Below are positions 1-6,184 of a DNA stretch of 8,887 nt, piece after piece. The position numbers and the translations under genes were made by a program. How positions within the stretch are numbered: position 1 is the first letter of the stretch; each line of letters begins with the position of its first letter. Source of the DNA: an uncultured Streptomyces sp. (lineage in GTDB: Bacteria > Actinomycetota > Actinomycetes > Streptomycetales > Streptomycetaceae); the NCBI GenBank assembly GCA_946480485.1, contig CAMLJW010000204.1, positions 1 to 8,887 on the forward strand, read 5' to 3'. A model generated the notes under the pieces. The model did no database searches and was not told the origin of the DNA. It was given only the letters and a program-made list of their open reading frames with translations.

Positions 1-188
1 ATCAGGCCGACGCGCGGAGCGGCCGGCCCCGCGCCCCGCACCGTTGTTTCGCCGGCCCGCAGGAGCTGATGCGTTGTGCGATGCCGTCGATGCTCGACCG
101 CGTGGGCAGCCGACTGGTCGCACACATGGAGAGCATCGGCGACCTGGACCGCTATGCATGGCCCTGCCTTGAGGGCGGGGCGCGGAAG
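1..188. other. Left-edge stretch without a convincing gene
   Basis: This stretch lies downstream of the small minus-strand gene that ends at 189. A plus-strand frame is open from the left edge. It has an AGGAG at 61-65 and ATG codons at 69 and 81, and its codons look fairly actinomycete-like up to about 175. Beyond that point it runs antisense to the small minus-strand frames, and its product matches no family I recognise. The RBS-to-ATG distance is also poor: 3 bases to the first ATG and 15 to the second. It may be the tail or remnant of a gene lying to the left. No hairpin or repeat stood out. Confidence 0.3.
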
Positions 189-401
189 TCAAGAGACGCA
201 TCCGACGTCCAGAATCTCCACTACGTCACCGCGGACGGTGTACACGAGCCAGCAGCTGTCACCGAATGCGGCGGCCAGGGCCGAAGCCTGCGGCTTCGGG
301 GCCTCGGACACTGCGCCGATGAGCATGATGATCTCCTGGTGTACCTCGCCCGGGACGTCGAACAGCACGTCGGCGGCCAGCTGGATCATTTCGACTCGCA
401 T
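189..401 (-). CDS. 70-aa small protein, weakly RelE/ParE-toxin-like
   Basis: This 70-residue protein has strongly coding-like codon use (third positions nearly all G or C). It starts at an ATG (401-399) with only a weak GGGG (411-408) 6 bases upstream. The predicted shape is an N-terminal helical part (residues about 5-33, with the patch VPGEVHQEIIMLI), a linker, then two short strands near the end (CWLVYTVRG at 50-58 and DVVEILDVG at 59-67). A helical first half followed by a 'Y-x-V-x-G-D-x-V-x-I-L-x-V' ending recalls RelE/ParE-superfamily toxins, which cut mRNA or block gyrase. The protein is shorter than the usual 85-100 residues, and no antitoxin gene (HTH, AbrB or PHD type) is visible on either side. 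The toxin idea is therefore a low-confidence inference, and it may be an unrelated conserved hypothetical. It follows a small membrane-protein gene on the same strand. Confidence 0.5.
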   Translation of the reverse strand: MRVEMIQLAADVLFDVPGEVHQEIIMLIGAVSEAPKPQASALAAAFGDSCWLVYTVRGDVVEILDVGCVS

Positions 402-515
402 TGCGCACCCCGGGGTCGGCAGGAGCGAACACGGCGCGGCGGAACTCGGTGCCCCACCTGGGCCCGTGTACTACTACGACCAGGGTCTCTCGACCTGTCC
501 AGACACGCATCTTCC

Positions 516-656
516 TCATTCGGACGACTGGGGCTCAGGGCTTGCGTCCTCCGAAGGGGGTGTTCTCGGCGGTGGAAACACGAGGTTCTCGAATGCTTCC
601 AGCGCGAGCATGAGCAGCAGCATCAGCACGGGGACGAGCAGGGCGATCAAGACCAC
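516..656 (-). CDS. 46-aa small single-pass membrane protein
   Basis: This frame translates to a very hydrophobic N-terminal helix (residues 1-19, including LIALLVPVLMLLLMLAL) followed by ALEAFENLVFPPP and a hydrophilic, Pro/Ser/Glu-rich tail. That layout is typical of tiny Streptomyces membrane proteins of unknown role. The likely start is GTG 656-654, with GGGAGG at 666-661 just upstream. An alternative TTG at 650-648 would overlap the stop codon of the preceding frame (TGA 649-647) by the usual translational-coupling arrangement. The stop TGA (518-516) itself overlaps an ATG (519-517) in an ATGA junction. The ATG, GTG and TTG starts here suggest a polycistronic set of small genes. The hydrophobic run together with the RBS make a real gene likely, but no function can be given. 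Confidence 0.5.
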   Translation of the reverse strand: MVLIALLVPVLMLLLMLALEAFENLVFPPPRTPPSEDASPEPQSSE

Positions 657-814
657 GGCACCTCCCGGGCGGGAGAGTAGGCGGGCTCTTCGGGATCGGT
701 GGGGTTGGCGTCCGTGACGCGGACGGCCGAGTCACCTTCAGTGTGGGGCCGAATGGAGTAGTACGCACTCTCCGGTTGGCCTTGTGATCACTCGATGTGT
801 GCCCGGGCGTACAT
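647..814 (-). pseudogene. Possible small acidic ORF interrupted by an in-frame TGA
   Basis: Reading the minus strand from ATG 814-812 gives eight codons (MYARAHIE) and then TGA at 790-788. The same frame then continues with actinomycete-like codon use and a plausible hydrophilic protein, containing ESAYYSIRP, TDANPTDPEEPAYSP and a final REVPWS, to the stop TGA at 649-647. No ATG, GTG or TTG occurs in the second part. Either the gene is broken by one nonsense change, starts at a rare codon such as ATT, or is not a gene at all. Its stop overlaps a potential TTG start of the following membrane-protein gene. The competing frame, starting GTG at about 766, gives a Pro/Thr/Arg-rich product with poorer third-position GC. 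This is a weak call based on codon pattern only. Confidence 0.22.
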
Positions 815-1290
815 GGCGGTGCCGACGTTCCGTGCCGTCGACCTCGGTCCCGGCACCGGCGGGGATTCGCGTGGGCGTTGTCGGCCGGCGCCGTCCGTGG
901 GCGGCGCGGAACCGCCGCTGACCGTCATCCGCTGCCGTGATACCGCCCGGGCGTGCGGGCTCTCGCCTGAAGGGCAGCGCGCGTCGTTGCGCCGTTCGGG
1001 TGACCGGGCGTCTCGACGGGAGTCGGGGCACCGACCCAGCGGCTGACGCCGCAGTGGTGCCGCCGCGATCAGCCGTATGGAGTAATCCGGCACGTGGGGC
1101 ACTGCGCGGGACTCCGCACCATGTGTCCCCCGAGCCGGGCGTCGCCCTCCGGGCCGGGCGCCGCTCGCCAGGCGTATTCGGTGGGGGTCTCGCAGGATGG
1201 TGTTGGTTGCCCGGCCGTGCACACTGCGACGAGCAGCCGTTTCCCATGGGCGGCGGAGTGCCGCCCGATCCCCCACTCAGGGAGCAGCTC
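815..1290. other. About 480 bases with no convincing gene
   Basis: Long frames cross this stretch on both strands, but all give Arg/Pro/Gly-rich products with no domain, membrane helix or recognisable motif. They also overlap one another, as expected of non-coding very GC-rich DNA. The stretch separates the divergent small minus-strand frames from the plus-strand gene at 1291, so it should hold promoters for at least one of them. I could not identify a convincing -10/-35 pair, a hairpin or a repeat. Confidence 0.5.
1279..1284 (+). promoter_or_regulatory. Ribosome binding site that fixes the start at 1291
   Basis: The sequence AGGGAG lies 6 bases before ATG 1291. It supports this start over in-frame upstream ATG codons such as 937 and 1246, which lack a comparable site. 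Confidence 0.6.
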
Positions 1291-2340
1291 ATGGCAGTGA
1301 TGACGGAGGCGCTGGTACCGGCGCTGGAGGATGCCAGGCGGGCGCATGCTGCGGTCGCCGACCGGTTCCGGGCGGATGTGACGGTCACGCCTCCCGGCCC
1401 GTACCGGCAGATGCTGGAGCGTCAGGCCGCCGAGATCCTGGACAGCATTCAGCTCATCGAGCACCACGTGCGCGATGTGCGTCCGCGCGGTCTGGTCGGC
1501 AGCACGGTCGATGTGTCGGGGTTCGTCCGGCGCAGTGCCGTGCGTACGGTCATGCTGCCACTGACCGTCGGGGCGATGCTCGTGACGGGCCTGCTGCGCG
1601 GTCGTCCGGCCGATGAGCGGCGGCTGCTGAAGAACGCCGAGGACGAGTACGCGGCCGCGGCCCGGGCGCTGGCGGCGTCCCGGGCCGGGGAGAGCATCGC
1701 GGAACAGATCGACGACCGGGCAACCGCCGATCTGCTCGCTTCGCTGCGCCGCCAGGATCAGGAGCTGCTGGAGACGCTGGAGAACAGTGTCGCCGATCAC
1801 GCACGGGCCGTGGCGGCCGCGGCCAATGGTTTCGGCCCGCCGCAGGGTGAGAGTGTGCGAGATGCGCTCGTACTCATGGCCCGGACCGCTCTCGACCGGG
1901 TTCGGGATGTCGTCCAGACCGGCGGCCGGCAGACCATGTCCGCGGCCGAGGGGGCGGTCCGGGAGATGCCGGGGGCGACCCGGATGGCCGAGGAGGTGCA
2001 GGGCGCGGTGACCCGGGAGGAGGACCTGCCGATCGCCCGGTTCAGCCAGCTCGGCGTCAACGAGATCCAGAAGCAGCTGAGCCGACTGTCACAGTCGGAG
2101 CTGACGGTGATCGAGGGCTACGAGCGCGCTCACGCCAACCGGCCCGGTGTCATGGAGGCCATCGAGCAGCTGCGTGGCAGCGAGCCGTGGCTCGGCTACG
2201 ACGCCATGGATCCCAGCCAGATCATGGCCCGGCTGCAGAACGTATCCCTCGGCGCGGCGCGTCAGGTGGTGGAGTACGAGCGGCGCCACCGCCGACGCGA
2301 GACGGTCATCTCCGCCGCCCAGGCGCGCGTACCCCTGTAA
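1291..2340 (+). CDS. 349-aa helical protein with two C-terminal DUF-type repeats
   Basis: The chosen start is ATG 1291, preceded by AGGGAG at 1279-1284. The frame is open further upstream, but that extension is Arg/Pro-rich and not coding-like. The N-terminal 180 residues look like a bundle of long helices: about 5-62, a hydrophobic segment at 86-102 (VMLPLTVGAMLVTGLL), about 105-135, and an acidic helix at 140-180. Residues 246-294 and 298-347 form two related helical units. Each begins with a short 'LPIARFSQL' or 'EPWLGYDAM' lead, then an I-x-x-x-L pattern, then an E-R-x-H/E-R-R-H stretch (YERAHANR, YERRHRRR) and a last helix. I think these match a small actinobacterial domain annotated as DUF8129, but cannot confirm that. 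The N-terminal part recalls ferritin-like/YciE or phasin-like bundles, and no metal-binding set is clear. Association with a membrane or hydrophobic surface is possible. The gene is monocistronic and convergent with the hydrolase. Function unknown. Confidence 0.85.
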   Translation: MAVMTEALVPALEDARRAHAAVADRFRADVTVTPPGPYRQMLERQAAEILDSIQLIEHHVRDVRPRGLVGSTVDVSGFVRRSAVRTVMLPLTVGAMLVTGLLRGRPADERRLLKNAEDEYAAAARALAASRAGESIAEQIDDRATADLLASLRRQDQELLETLENSVADHARAVAAAANGFGPPQGESVRDALVLMARTALDRVRDVVQTGGRQTMSAAEGAVREMPGATRMAEEVQGAVTREEDLPIARFSQLGVNEIQKQLSRLSQSELTVIEGYERAHANRPGVMEAIEQLRGSEPWLGYDAMDPSQIMARLQNVSLGAARQVVEYERRHRRRETVISAAQARVPL

Positions 2341-2386
2341 ATCCGCGTCGGTAAGTCGCGTCCGGTCAGTAGTACGCGGCCCCTTG

Positions 2387-2430
2387 AGCCGCCCCGGGAC
2401 CTGTCTGTCCTCACAGGTCCCGGGGCGGCT
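2387..2430. terminator. Perfect 18-bp hairpin, bidirectional terminator
   Basis: The left arm agccgccccgggacctgt (2387-2404) is exactly complementary to the right arm (2413-2430) around an 8-base loop, ctgtcctc. It lies 46 bases after the stop of the helical protein (2340) and about 38 bases after the stop of the convergent hydrolase (2468). There is no T-tract on either side, which is normal for Streptomyces terminators. Position, perfect symmetry and convergent genes make a two-way terminator very likely. Confidence 0.85.
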
Positions 2431-2467
2431 CCACACGCATCGCTTCGTCGGTGGGCCCGAGCCCGGC

Positions 2468-3478
2468 CTACGCCTCCCACTGCTGCTGCCAGGGTTCGGT
2501 GGCGTGCAGGATCGTGCCGGCGACCAGCTCCGGCGCATCGAGCATGGGTACGTGGCCGCAGCCGGGCAGCGACACCAGGCGGGCGTTCGGGATCATGGCG
2601 CGGGCCCGAGCGGCCTGCCTCGGAGGCAGCAGGCGGTCCCGGCTGCCCCAGGCGATGGTGACCGGCACATCGGGGATGTCGCCGCTGAACAGACCGGGTG
2701 CGCGCCCGGCCCGCAAGGTGGCCTTGAAGCCCGCAGAGTCCCGCAGTGGCCGCAGCGCCGAGACCACCAGCTCCGGCGGGCACAAATCCGAGTTGCCGTA
2801 CAGCGTGCCGGTCAGAACGGCGCGGGCCGGCGCGGTGCGGACGAGGACGTCCAGCGCGGGCTCCGGCAGCAGGCGTACGCCCTGCCGGGCCGCGGTCAGC
2901 ACCGCGTAGGTGTAGCGCCGCTCGGCGCCGGTCCAGAAGCCGGCCGGGGCCAGCGCGGTCACGCTGCGCGCCAGCCCTGCCTGCCCCAGGCGCAGCGCGA
3001 TCAGTCCGCCAAGTGAGTGGCCCACCACGTGCGGCCGTTCCATGCCCAGTGCTGTGAACACCGAACCCAGCCACAGGACGGCCGTCTGCAGGTCACGGGG
3101 CACGCCGGGATCGAGGTCGGGGGACTGTCCGAAGCCCGGCAGGTCCAGCGCGGTGATCTCCCGCTGCTCCGTCAGCAGAGGTACGACGGGGTCCCAGGCC
3201 TGCCGGTGGCATCCCAGCCCGTGCAGCAGGACCACCTGCTCGCCCGAGCCCTGCCGTTCGTACGCCACTGTCACCGGCCCCAGACCCGCCGCCTGGCCCT
3301 GAACGAACCATGCGGCGCGCGGCTCGACAACAACCTGTCCCCGCTCACCGTCGGGTCCTGCTGCGGGCTCCTGCCGCAGGAAGGGCCAGCGTCGCAGGTC
3401 GTGGAGGCGCACCACGGCCTGCGCAGCGCGGCTGCCGCGATCGGCGACTGCTATGAGCGAAGAGATCCAGGCCATCAT
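2468..3478 (-). CDS. Alpha/beta-fold hydrolase
   Basis: This 336-residue protein is probably a cytoplasmic esterase, lipase or C-C hydrolase of the alpha/beta superfamily; the substrate cannot be read from sequence. The complete catalytic set is visible. The oxyanion-hole motif LLHGLG is at 84-89, the nucleophile Ser155 lies in the elbow GHSLGG (153-158), Asp281 is in GSRDRLLP, and His309 is in GCGHVPMLD. The strand-turn motif ALDLPGFGQS (110-119) is typical of the family. The core covers about 65-330, and residues 180-265 form the cap/lid. The first 60 residues are extra and probably not a signal peptide: MMAWISSLIAVADRG is only mildly hydrophobic and has no cleavage motif. The start is ATG 3478, with GAGGTGA (3488-3482) upstream; the next codon is also ATG and equally possible. 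The gene is preceded by an AT-richer leader with its likely own promoter and followed by the 2387-2430 hairpin, so it is probably transcribed alone. Confidence 0.92.
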   Translation of the reverse strand: MMAWISSLIAVADRGSRAAQAVVRLHDLRRWPFLRQEPAAGPDGERGQVVVEPRAAWFVQGQAAGLGPVTVAYERQGSGEQVVLLHGLGCHRQAWDPVVPLLTEQREITALDLPGFGQSPDLDPGVPRDLQTAVLWLGSVFTALGMERPHVVGHSLGGLIALRLGQAGLARSVTALAPAGFWTGAERRYTYAVLTAARQGVRLLPEPALDVLVRTAPARAVLTGTLYGNSDLCPPELVVSALRPLRDSAGFKATLRAGRAPGLFSGDIPDVPVTIAWGSRDRLLPPRQAARARAMIPNARLVSLPGCGHVPMLDAPELVAGTILHATEPWQQQWEA

Positions 3479-3504
3479 CGGTCACCTCACATCGCCGAAC
3501 GCCA

Positions 3505-3600
3505 GTCTCTCACATAGGTACATTGGTCGCATAAGCCACTTTCATCACACCATGCCCTAACAAGGTAAAACCATTGAGGAAGCGGCGATATTTCTCGGCG
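3505..3600. promoter_or_regulatory. AT-richer leader upstream of the hydrolase gene
   Basis: This stretch contains cataggtacattgg, gccctaacaaggtaaaacc and gcgatatttctcgg, and is clearly richer in A and T than anything else in the window. It lies 27-120 bases upstream of the hydrolase start, read on the minus strand, so it is the natural place for that gene's promoter and possible operators. I could not find a well-spaced -10/-35 pair. A 65-residue minus-strand frame crosses it (3707-3510) but does not look coding. Confidence 0.4.
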
Positions 3601-3685
3601 GCATGAGTGCGCCTTGTAACCGACGGGTACAGGTCGCCGGCGCCGCCTCCAGCACCGAGCCCCCAGGGAGCCGTCTGCGCTGTCG

Positions 3686-3699
3686 CCCGCCGGGGCGGG
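3686..3699 (-). terminator. Short GC hairpin after the PAS-phosphatase gene
   Basis: The arms cccgc (3686-3690) and gcggg (3695-3699) can pair around a 4-base loop, 4 bases beyond the phosphatase stop codon (3706-3704). The stem is short, so it is a weak terminator candidate. Confidence 0.3.
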
Positions 3700-3703
3700 A
3701 TAG

Positions 3704-4945
3704 TCACAGCCGGACGACGATCAGGGCGATGTCGTCGCTTGCGCCGCCGCTGACGCCGAGGCGGGCCAGCAGGGTGTCGGCCAGCTTGCTGGGGCTGAGG
3801 CGGGCATGGCGGCAGAGCGTGTCCGTGAGCCGGTACAGGCCGGTGTCGATGTCCTCCCCGCGGCGTTCGATGAGACCGTCGGTGTAGAGCACGAGGGTGT
3901 CGCCGGCGCTGTAGGGCAGGTCGGCCTGGGGGCGGGGAACGTGTCGGGGGCGGACGCCCAGCGGAGGGTCGGTGGCCTGGTCGAGCAGGTCGCAGGTGCC
4001 GTCCTGGTGGACCAGGACGGGGGGTGGATGGCCGGCGCTGCTGTAGGTGATGAGGTGAGCCTGGGTGTCGATGACGACTTGGATCGCGGTGGTGGCCAGT
4101 GCACCGTCCAAGGAGCGCGCATACCGGCTCAGGACCCCCAGGGCCTTGGCGGGTCCTTCGACGGCCCGGACGGTGGCGGACAGCGCGCTGCGCAGCATGC
4201 CCATGACGGCGGCGGCCTCCAGGCCGTGGCCGACGACGTCGCCGACCGCGACGGCGAATCCGTCATTGGGCAGGTCGGCCACGTCGTACCAGTCGCCGCA
4301 CACGTTCAGTGATCCGGCGGCCGGCAGATAGCGCACCGCGGTATCCCGGTGCCGGGCCAGGTCGGGCGAGTGCAGCATGGCCTCCTGCAAGGTGACGGCG
4401 ACTTGGCGGTCTCGGGCGTGGGCATGACGCAGTTCCTCGTTCAGCCGCTGGAGCTCGCGCGCCCGCGCGTACAGTTCGGCCTCCATCGCCTCCCGGTCGC
4501 TGAGCCAGCTGCCCTCCCGCGCTCCGGTCGGATGGGAGAGGACGAACTCGGTCACGTCCTCCACCCGGTGGATGATCCATGCCACCTGCCCGTCCGGCCC
4601 CAGCACGGGGGTGTTGATCGGGGACCACCACCGCTCCTCGAACGCGTCAGGCCGGCCCGCGGCGGGAATGTCGTACTTCTGCACCGCCATCGTGTCCGGC
4701 TCCTTGAAGCGCAGGACCCGGTGCAGAGAGGCGTTCAGATTGCGTACGCCGTCGGCGGCCGGGTCCGACGGATTGTCGGGGAACGCGTCGAAGAGGTACT
4801 GCCCGAGCAGATCCTCCCGAGCGCGCATGGTCGCCCGGCAGTACGCCGCGTTGACATCGGCGATCACCAGGTCGGGGCCCAGCACAAGATAGGGGCTGGG
4901 GGTGGCCGCGAACAGCGCCTCGTAGTCGATCTGCGGTGTCGTCAC
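3704..4945 (-). CDS. PAS-domain SpoIIE-type (PP2C) serine phosphatase
   Basis: This 413-residue protein dephosphorylates serine/threonine, by family knowledge usually on an anti-sigma-factor antagonist, so that an alternative sigma factor is released. Domains: a PAS sensor at about 7-137 (LFAATPSPYLVLGPDLVIAD, then ATMRAREDLLG and FPDNPSDP), a coiled-coil linker at about 150-185, and the PP2C/SpoIIE domain at about 200-413. The acidic metal ligands are present: Asp218 in GDWYD, Asp236 in GDVVGHG, Asp356 in YTDGLIE and Asp404/405 in SDDIALIV. It should therefore be active. I chose GTG 4945 because it has GGAG (4953-4950) upstream and because related proteins start just before the PAS domain. 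ATG 4999 is an alternative, and the frame is open to 5122. The upstream transporter-like gene ends at 5189, leaving 243 bases, so it may have its own promoter. No kinase/anti-sigma or STAS gene is adjacent. Confidence 0.93.
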   Translation of the reverse strand: MTTPQIDYEALFAATPSPYLVLGPDLVIADVNAAYCRATMRAREDLLGQYLFDAFPDNPSDPAADGVRNLNASLHRVLRFKEPDTMAVQKYDIPAAGRPDAFEERWWSPINTPVLGPDGQVAWIIHRVEDVTEFVLSHPTGAREGSWLSDREAMEAELYARARELQRLNEELRHAHARDRQVAVTLQEAMLHSPDLARHRDTAVRYLPAAGSLNVCGDWYDVADLPNDGFAVAVGDVVGHGLEAAAVMGMLRSALSATVRAVEGPAKALGVLSRYARSLDGALATTAIQVVIDTQAHLITYSSAGHPPPVLVHQDGTCDLLDQATDPPLGVRPRHVPRPQADLPYSAGDTLVLYTDGLIERRGEDIDTGLYRLTDTLCRHARLSPSKLADTLLARLGVSGGASDDIALIVVRL

Positions 4946-5188
4946 ACGTCTCCGATCCCGCCCCGTGCAGGCGGCGTCTTTGAGCTGTCCCTCGTCCATT
5001 CTGCTCGCGGCGGTGGCTTCCAGCTCCGTCGTGGCCGGTAGGAACACCTGGCAACGCCAGACGGCTCCGCCCGCGACCCACTGGCCGGGCTTCGCCGAGC
5101 ACCGGTTCAGCCCCCGTATCACCAGGTTTCGAGCGGCGCAGGGTGAGCGAACCGACGAAAACGACGGAGCGGGTGGTCCGCGCAGCGG

Positions 5189-6028
5189 CTACGTGGTGGG
5201 CTGCTCGGCCTCCCCGAAGCGGGCCAGCGCGAGTGCACCCGTGATGGAGATCGCGAACCCGGCCACCGCCAGCGGCGCGAGCCCGTGGCGGGTCGTGTCC
5301 CCCAGCCAGATCACACCGAACATCGCGGGCCAGACGGTCTCGCCCATGACCATCGCCGCCGTGGCGCCGGTGACCGAGCCGGACTGGAGGGCCTCGATCA
5401 GCAGCAGGTAGCCGGAGAGACCGGAGACGACCACGGCATACGCCGCGGGGTCGATGAGGATTCCCGGTACGGTCATTCCCGGTAGCAACCGTGCCGCGAT
5501 GGCCACCAGACCGAAGCTGACCCCCGCCATACCGCCCAGCACGGCGGCGCGGTGGCGTACGCGGCCTCCGCCGCGGATCCGGGAACTCACCGCCCAACCG
5601 ACCAGTGCGAGCCCGGCAGAGCCTGCCAGCACCGCCAGTCGTATGGTTTCGTCGCCGTCCCCGCCGGCCTCACGGCCCGCCGCGATGGCCATCAGCGCGA
5701 GCCCGCAGCAGACCGCGCCCACGGCAGCCCACTCCACCTGCCGCAGCCGGATGTGCAGTACGCCCGCCGCGACGACCGCGGTGACCGCCAGGGATCCGGC
5801 GATCGCCGCTTCGACCAGGAAGAGCGGAACCGAACGCAGAGAGAGCAGTTCGGCCCCGAAGCCGAGCGTGTCGAGGCAGATCCCGACGATGAACGGCAAC
5901 TGCCACGTGGCCCGCACCGCCGCTCCCGGCCCTCCGGCGGCCACCGATCGCGCGCCGAGCGCCTGGAAGACGGTCGCCGTTCCCATGCAGACGGAGGCGC
6001 AGAGTGCGAGCAGCAGGCCAAGTGCCAT
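5189..6028 (-). CDS. DMT/NIPA-like multi-pass membrane protein
   Basis: This 279-residue, very hydrophobic protein has about nine predicted membrane helices: roughly 2-20, 43-61, 66-88, 97-115, 129-147, 163-182, 195-212, 219-240 and 249-268. The duplicated EamA-like layout, PLFLVEAAIAGSLAVTAVVA in the third helix and GSVTGATAAMVMGETVWPAM in the eighth, resemble the drug/metabolite transporter superfamily. The closest match in style is its NIPA-like actinobacterial branch of possible metal-ion or small-metabolite transporters. The substrate cannot be inferred. The start ATG 6028 has no Shine-Dalgarno sequence, but a TAGCGT hexamer sits 6 bases upstream, so it may be a leaderless message. Upstream, on the same strand, the GAF-phosphatase gene ends at 6185 with two hairpins in the 156-base gap. 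Downstream, the PAS-phosphatase starts 243 bases away. Confidence 0.85.
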   Translation of the reverse strand: MALGLLLALCASVCMGTATVFQALGARSVAAGGPGAAVRATWQLPFIVGICLDTLGFGAELLSLRSVPLFLVEAAIAGSLAVTAVVAAGVLHIRLRQVEWAAVGAVCCGLALMAIAAGREAGGDGDETIRLAVLAGSAGLALVGWAVSSRIRGGGRVRHRAAVLGGMAGVSFGLVAIAARLLPGMTVPGILIDPAAYAVVVSGLSGYLLLIEALQSGSVTGATAAMVMGETVWPAMFGVIWLGDTTRHGLAPLAVAGFAISITGALALARFGEAEQPTT

Positions 6029-6034
6029 GACCGC

Positions 6035-6040
6035 ACGCTA
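6035..6040 (-). promoter_or_regulatory. Possible -10 element for a leaderless transcript
   Basis: Read on the minus strand, TAGCGT (6040-6035) fits the TANNNT pattern. It ends 6 bases before ATG 6028, the spacing at which transcription would begin on the start codon itself. A -35 is poor (CTGCCG 17-18 bases upstream). The absence of an RBS before ATG 6028 supports this reading. Confidence 0.3.
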
Positions 6041-6097
6041 ATGGGTGGACAACGCGTCGGCAGGGAGGGCGACAGGGCGTGGCGTCGGAGCTGCAGC

Positions 6098-6114
6098 GCG
6101 GCACGCGGTGCCGC
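6098..6114 (-). other. Hairpin 1 of a tandem pair
   Basis: The arms gcggcac (6098-6104) and gtgccgc (6108-6114) pair around a 3-base loop. It lies about 70 bases upstream of the membrane-protein start. Its left arm extends to gcgcggcac, shared with the neighbouring hairpin at 6129-6157, so the two can exchange arms. Confidence 0.45.
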
Positions 6115-6128
6115 CCGCCACGTCCAGC

Positions 6129-6157
6129 GGCGCGGCACACCACGGCCGTGCCGCGCC
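6129..6157 (-). terminator. 10-bp hairpin after the GAF-phosphatase gene
   Basis: The arm ggcgcggcac (6129-6138) pairs perfectly with gtgccgcgcc (6148-6157) around a 9-base loop. It starts about 27 bases past the phosphatase stop (6187-6185), the expected place for a terminator. There is no T-tract, as is usual in Streptomyces. Confidence 0.6.
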
Positions 6158-6184
6158 ATGGGGGGAGCACGACGGCGTTGAGTT

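Noticed and set aside
259..519. 86-codon minus-strand frame starting at the ATGA junction
   Set aside because: The second half is an Arg/Pro-rich shadow of the 70-aa gene. Only the ATGA overlap favours it, so it is mentioned as part of the small-ORF finding rather than called a gene.
69..717. Two long overlapping plus-strand frames (69-680 and 76-717)
   Set aside because: Most of their length is antisense to the small minus-strand genes, and the products are low-complexity His/Gln/Arg- or Ser/Arg-rich with no domain. Only the first 100 bases have coding-like codons.
937..1290. N-terminal extension of the 349-aa protein to ATG 937
   Set aside because: The translated extension is Arg/Pro/Gly-rich with no family resemblance, and the RBS at 1279-1284 fits the start at 1291.
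738..1388. Long minus-strand frames (738-1388 and 788-1276)
   Set aside because: The products are Arg/Pro/Thr-rich without motifs, overlap each other, and run into the start of the plus-strand 349-aa gene.
3605..3630. Plus-strand GAGT, 16 bases, GGGTAC, similar to the Streptomyces SigB promoter pattern
   Set aside because: It points into the antisense of the phosphatase gene with no plus-strand gene downstream, and such a loose pattern is expected by chance.
3510..3707. 65-codon minus-strand frame between hydrolase and PAS-phosphatase
   Set aside because: Its codon use is poor and it covers the AT-rich promoter-like stretch. It has no recognisable product and overlaps the phosphatase stop.
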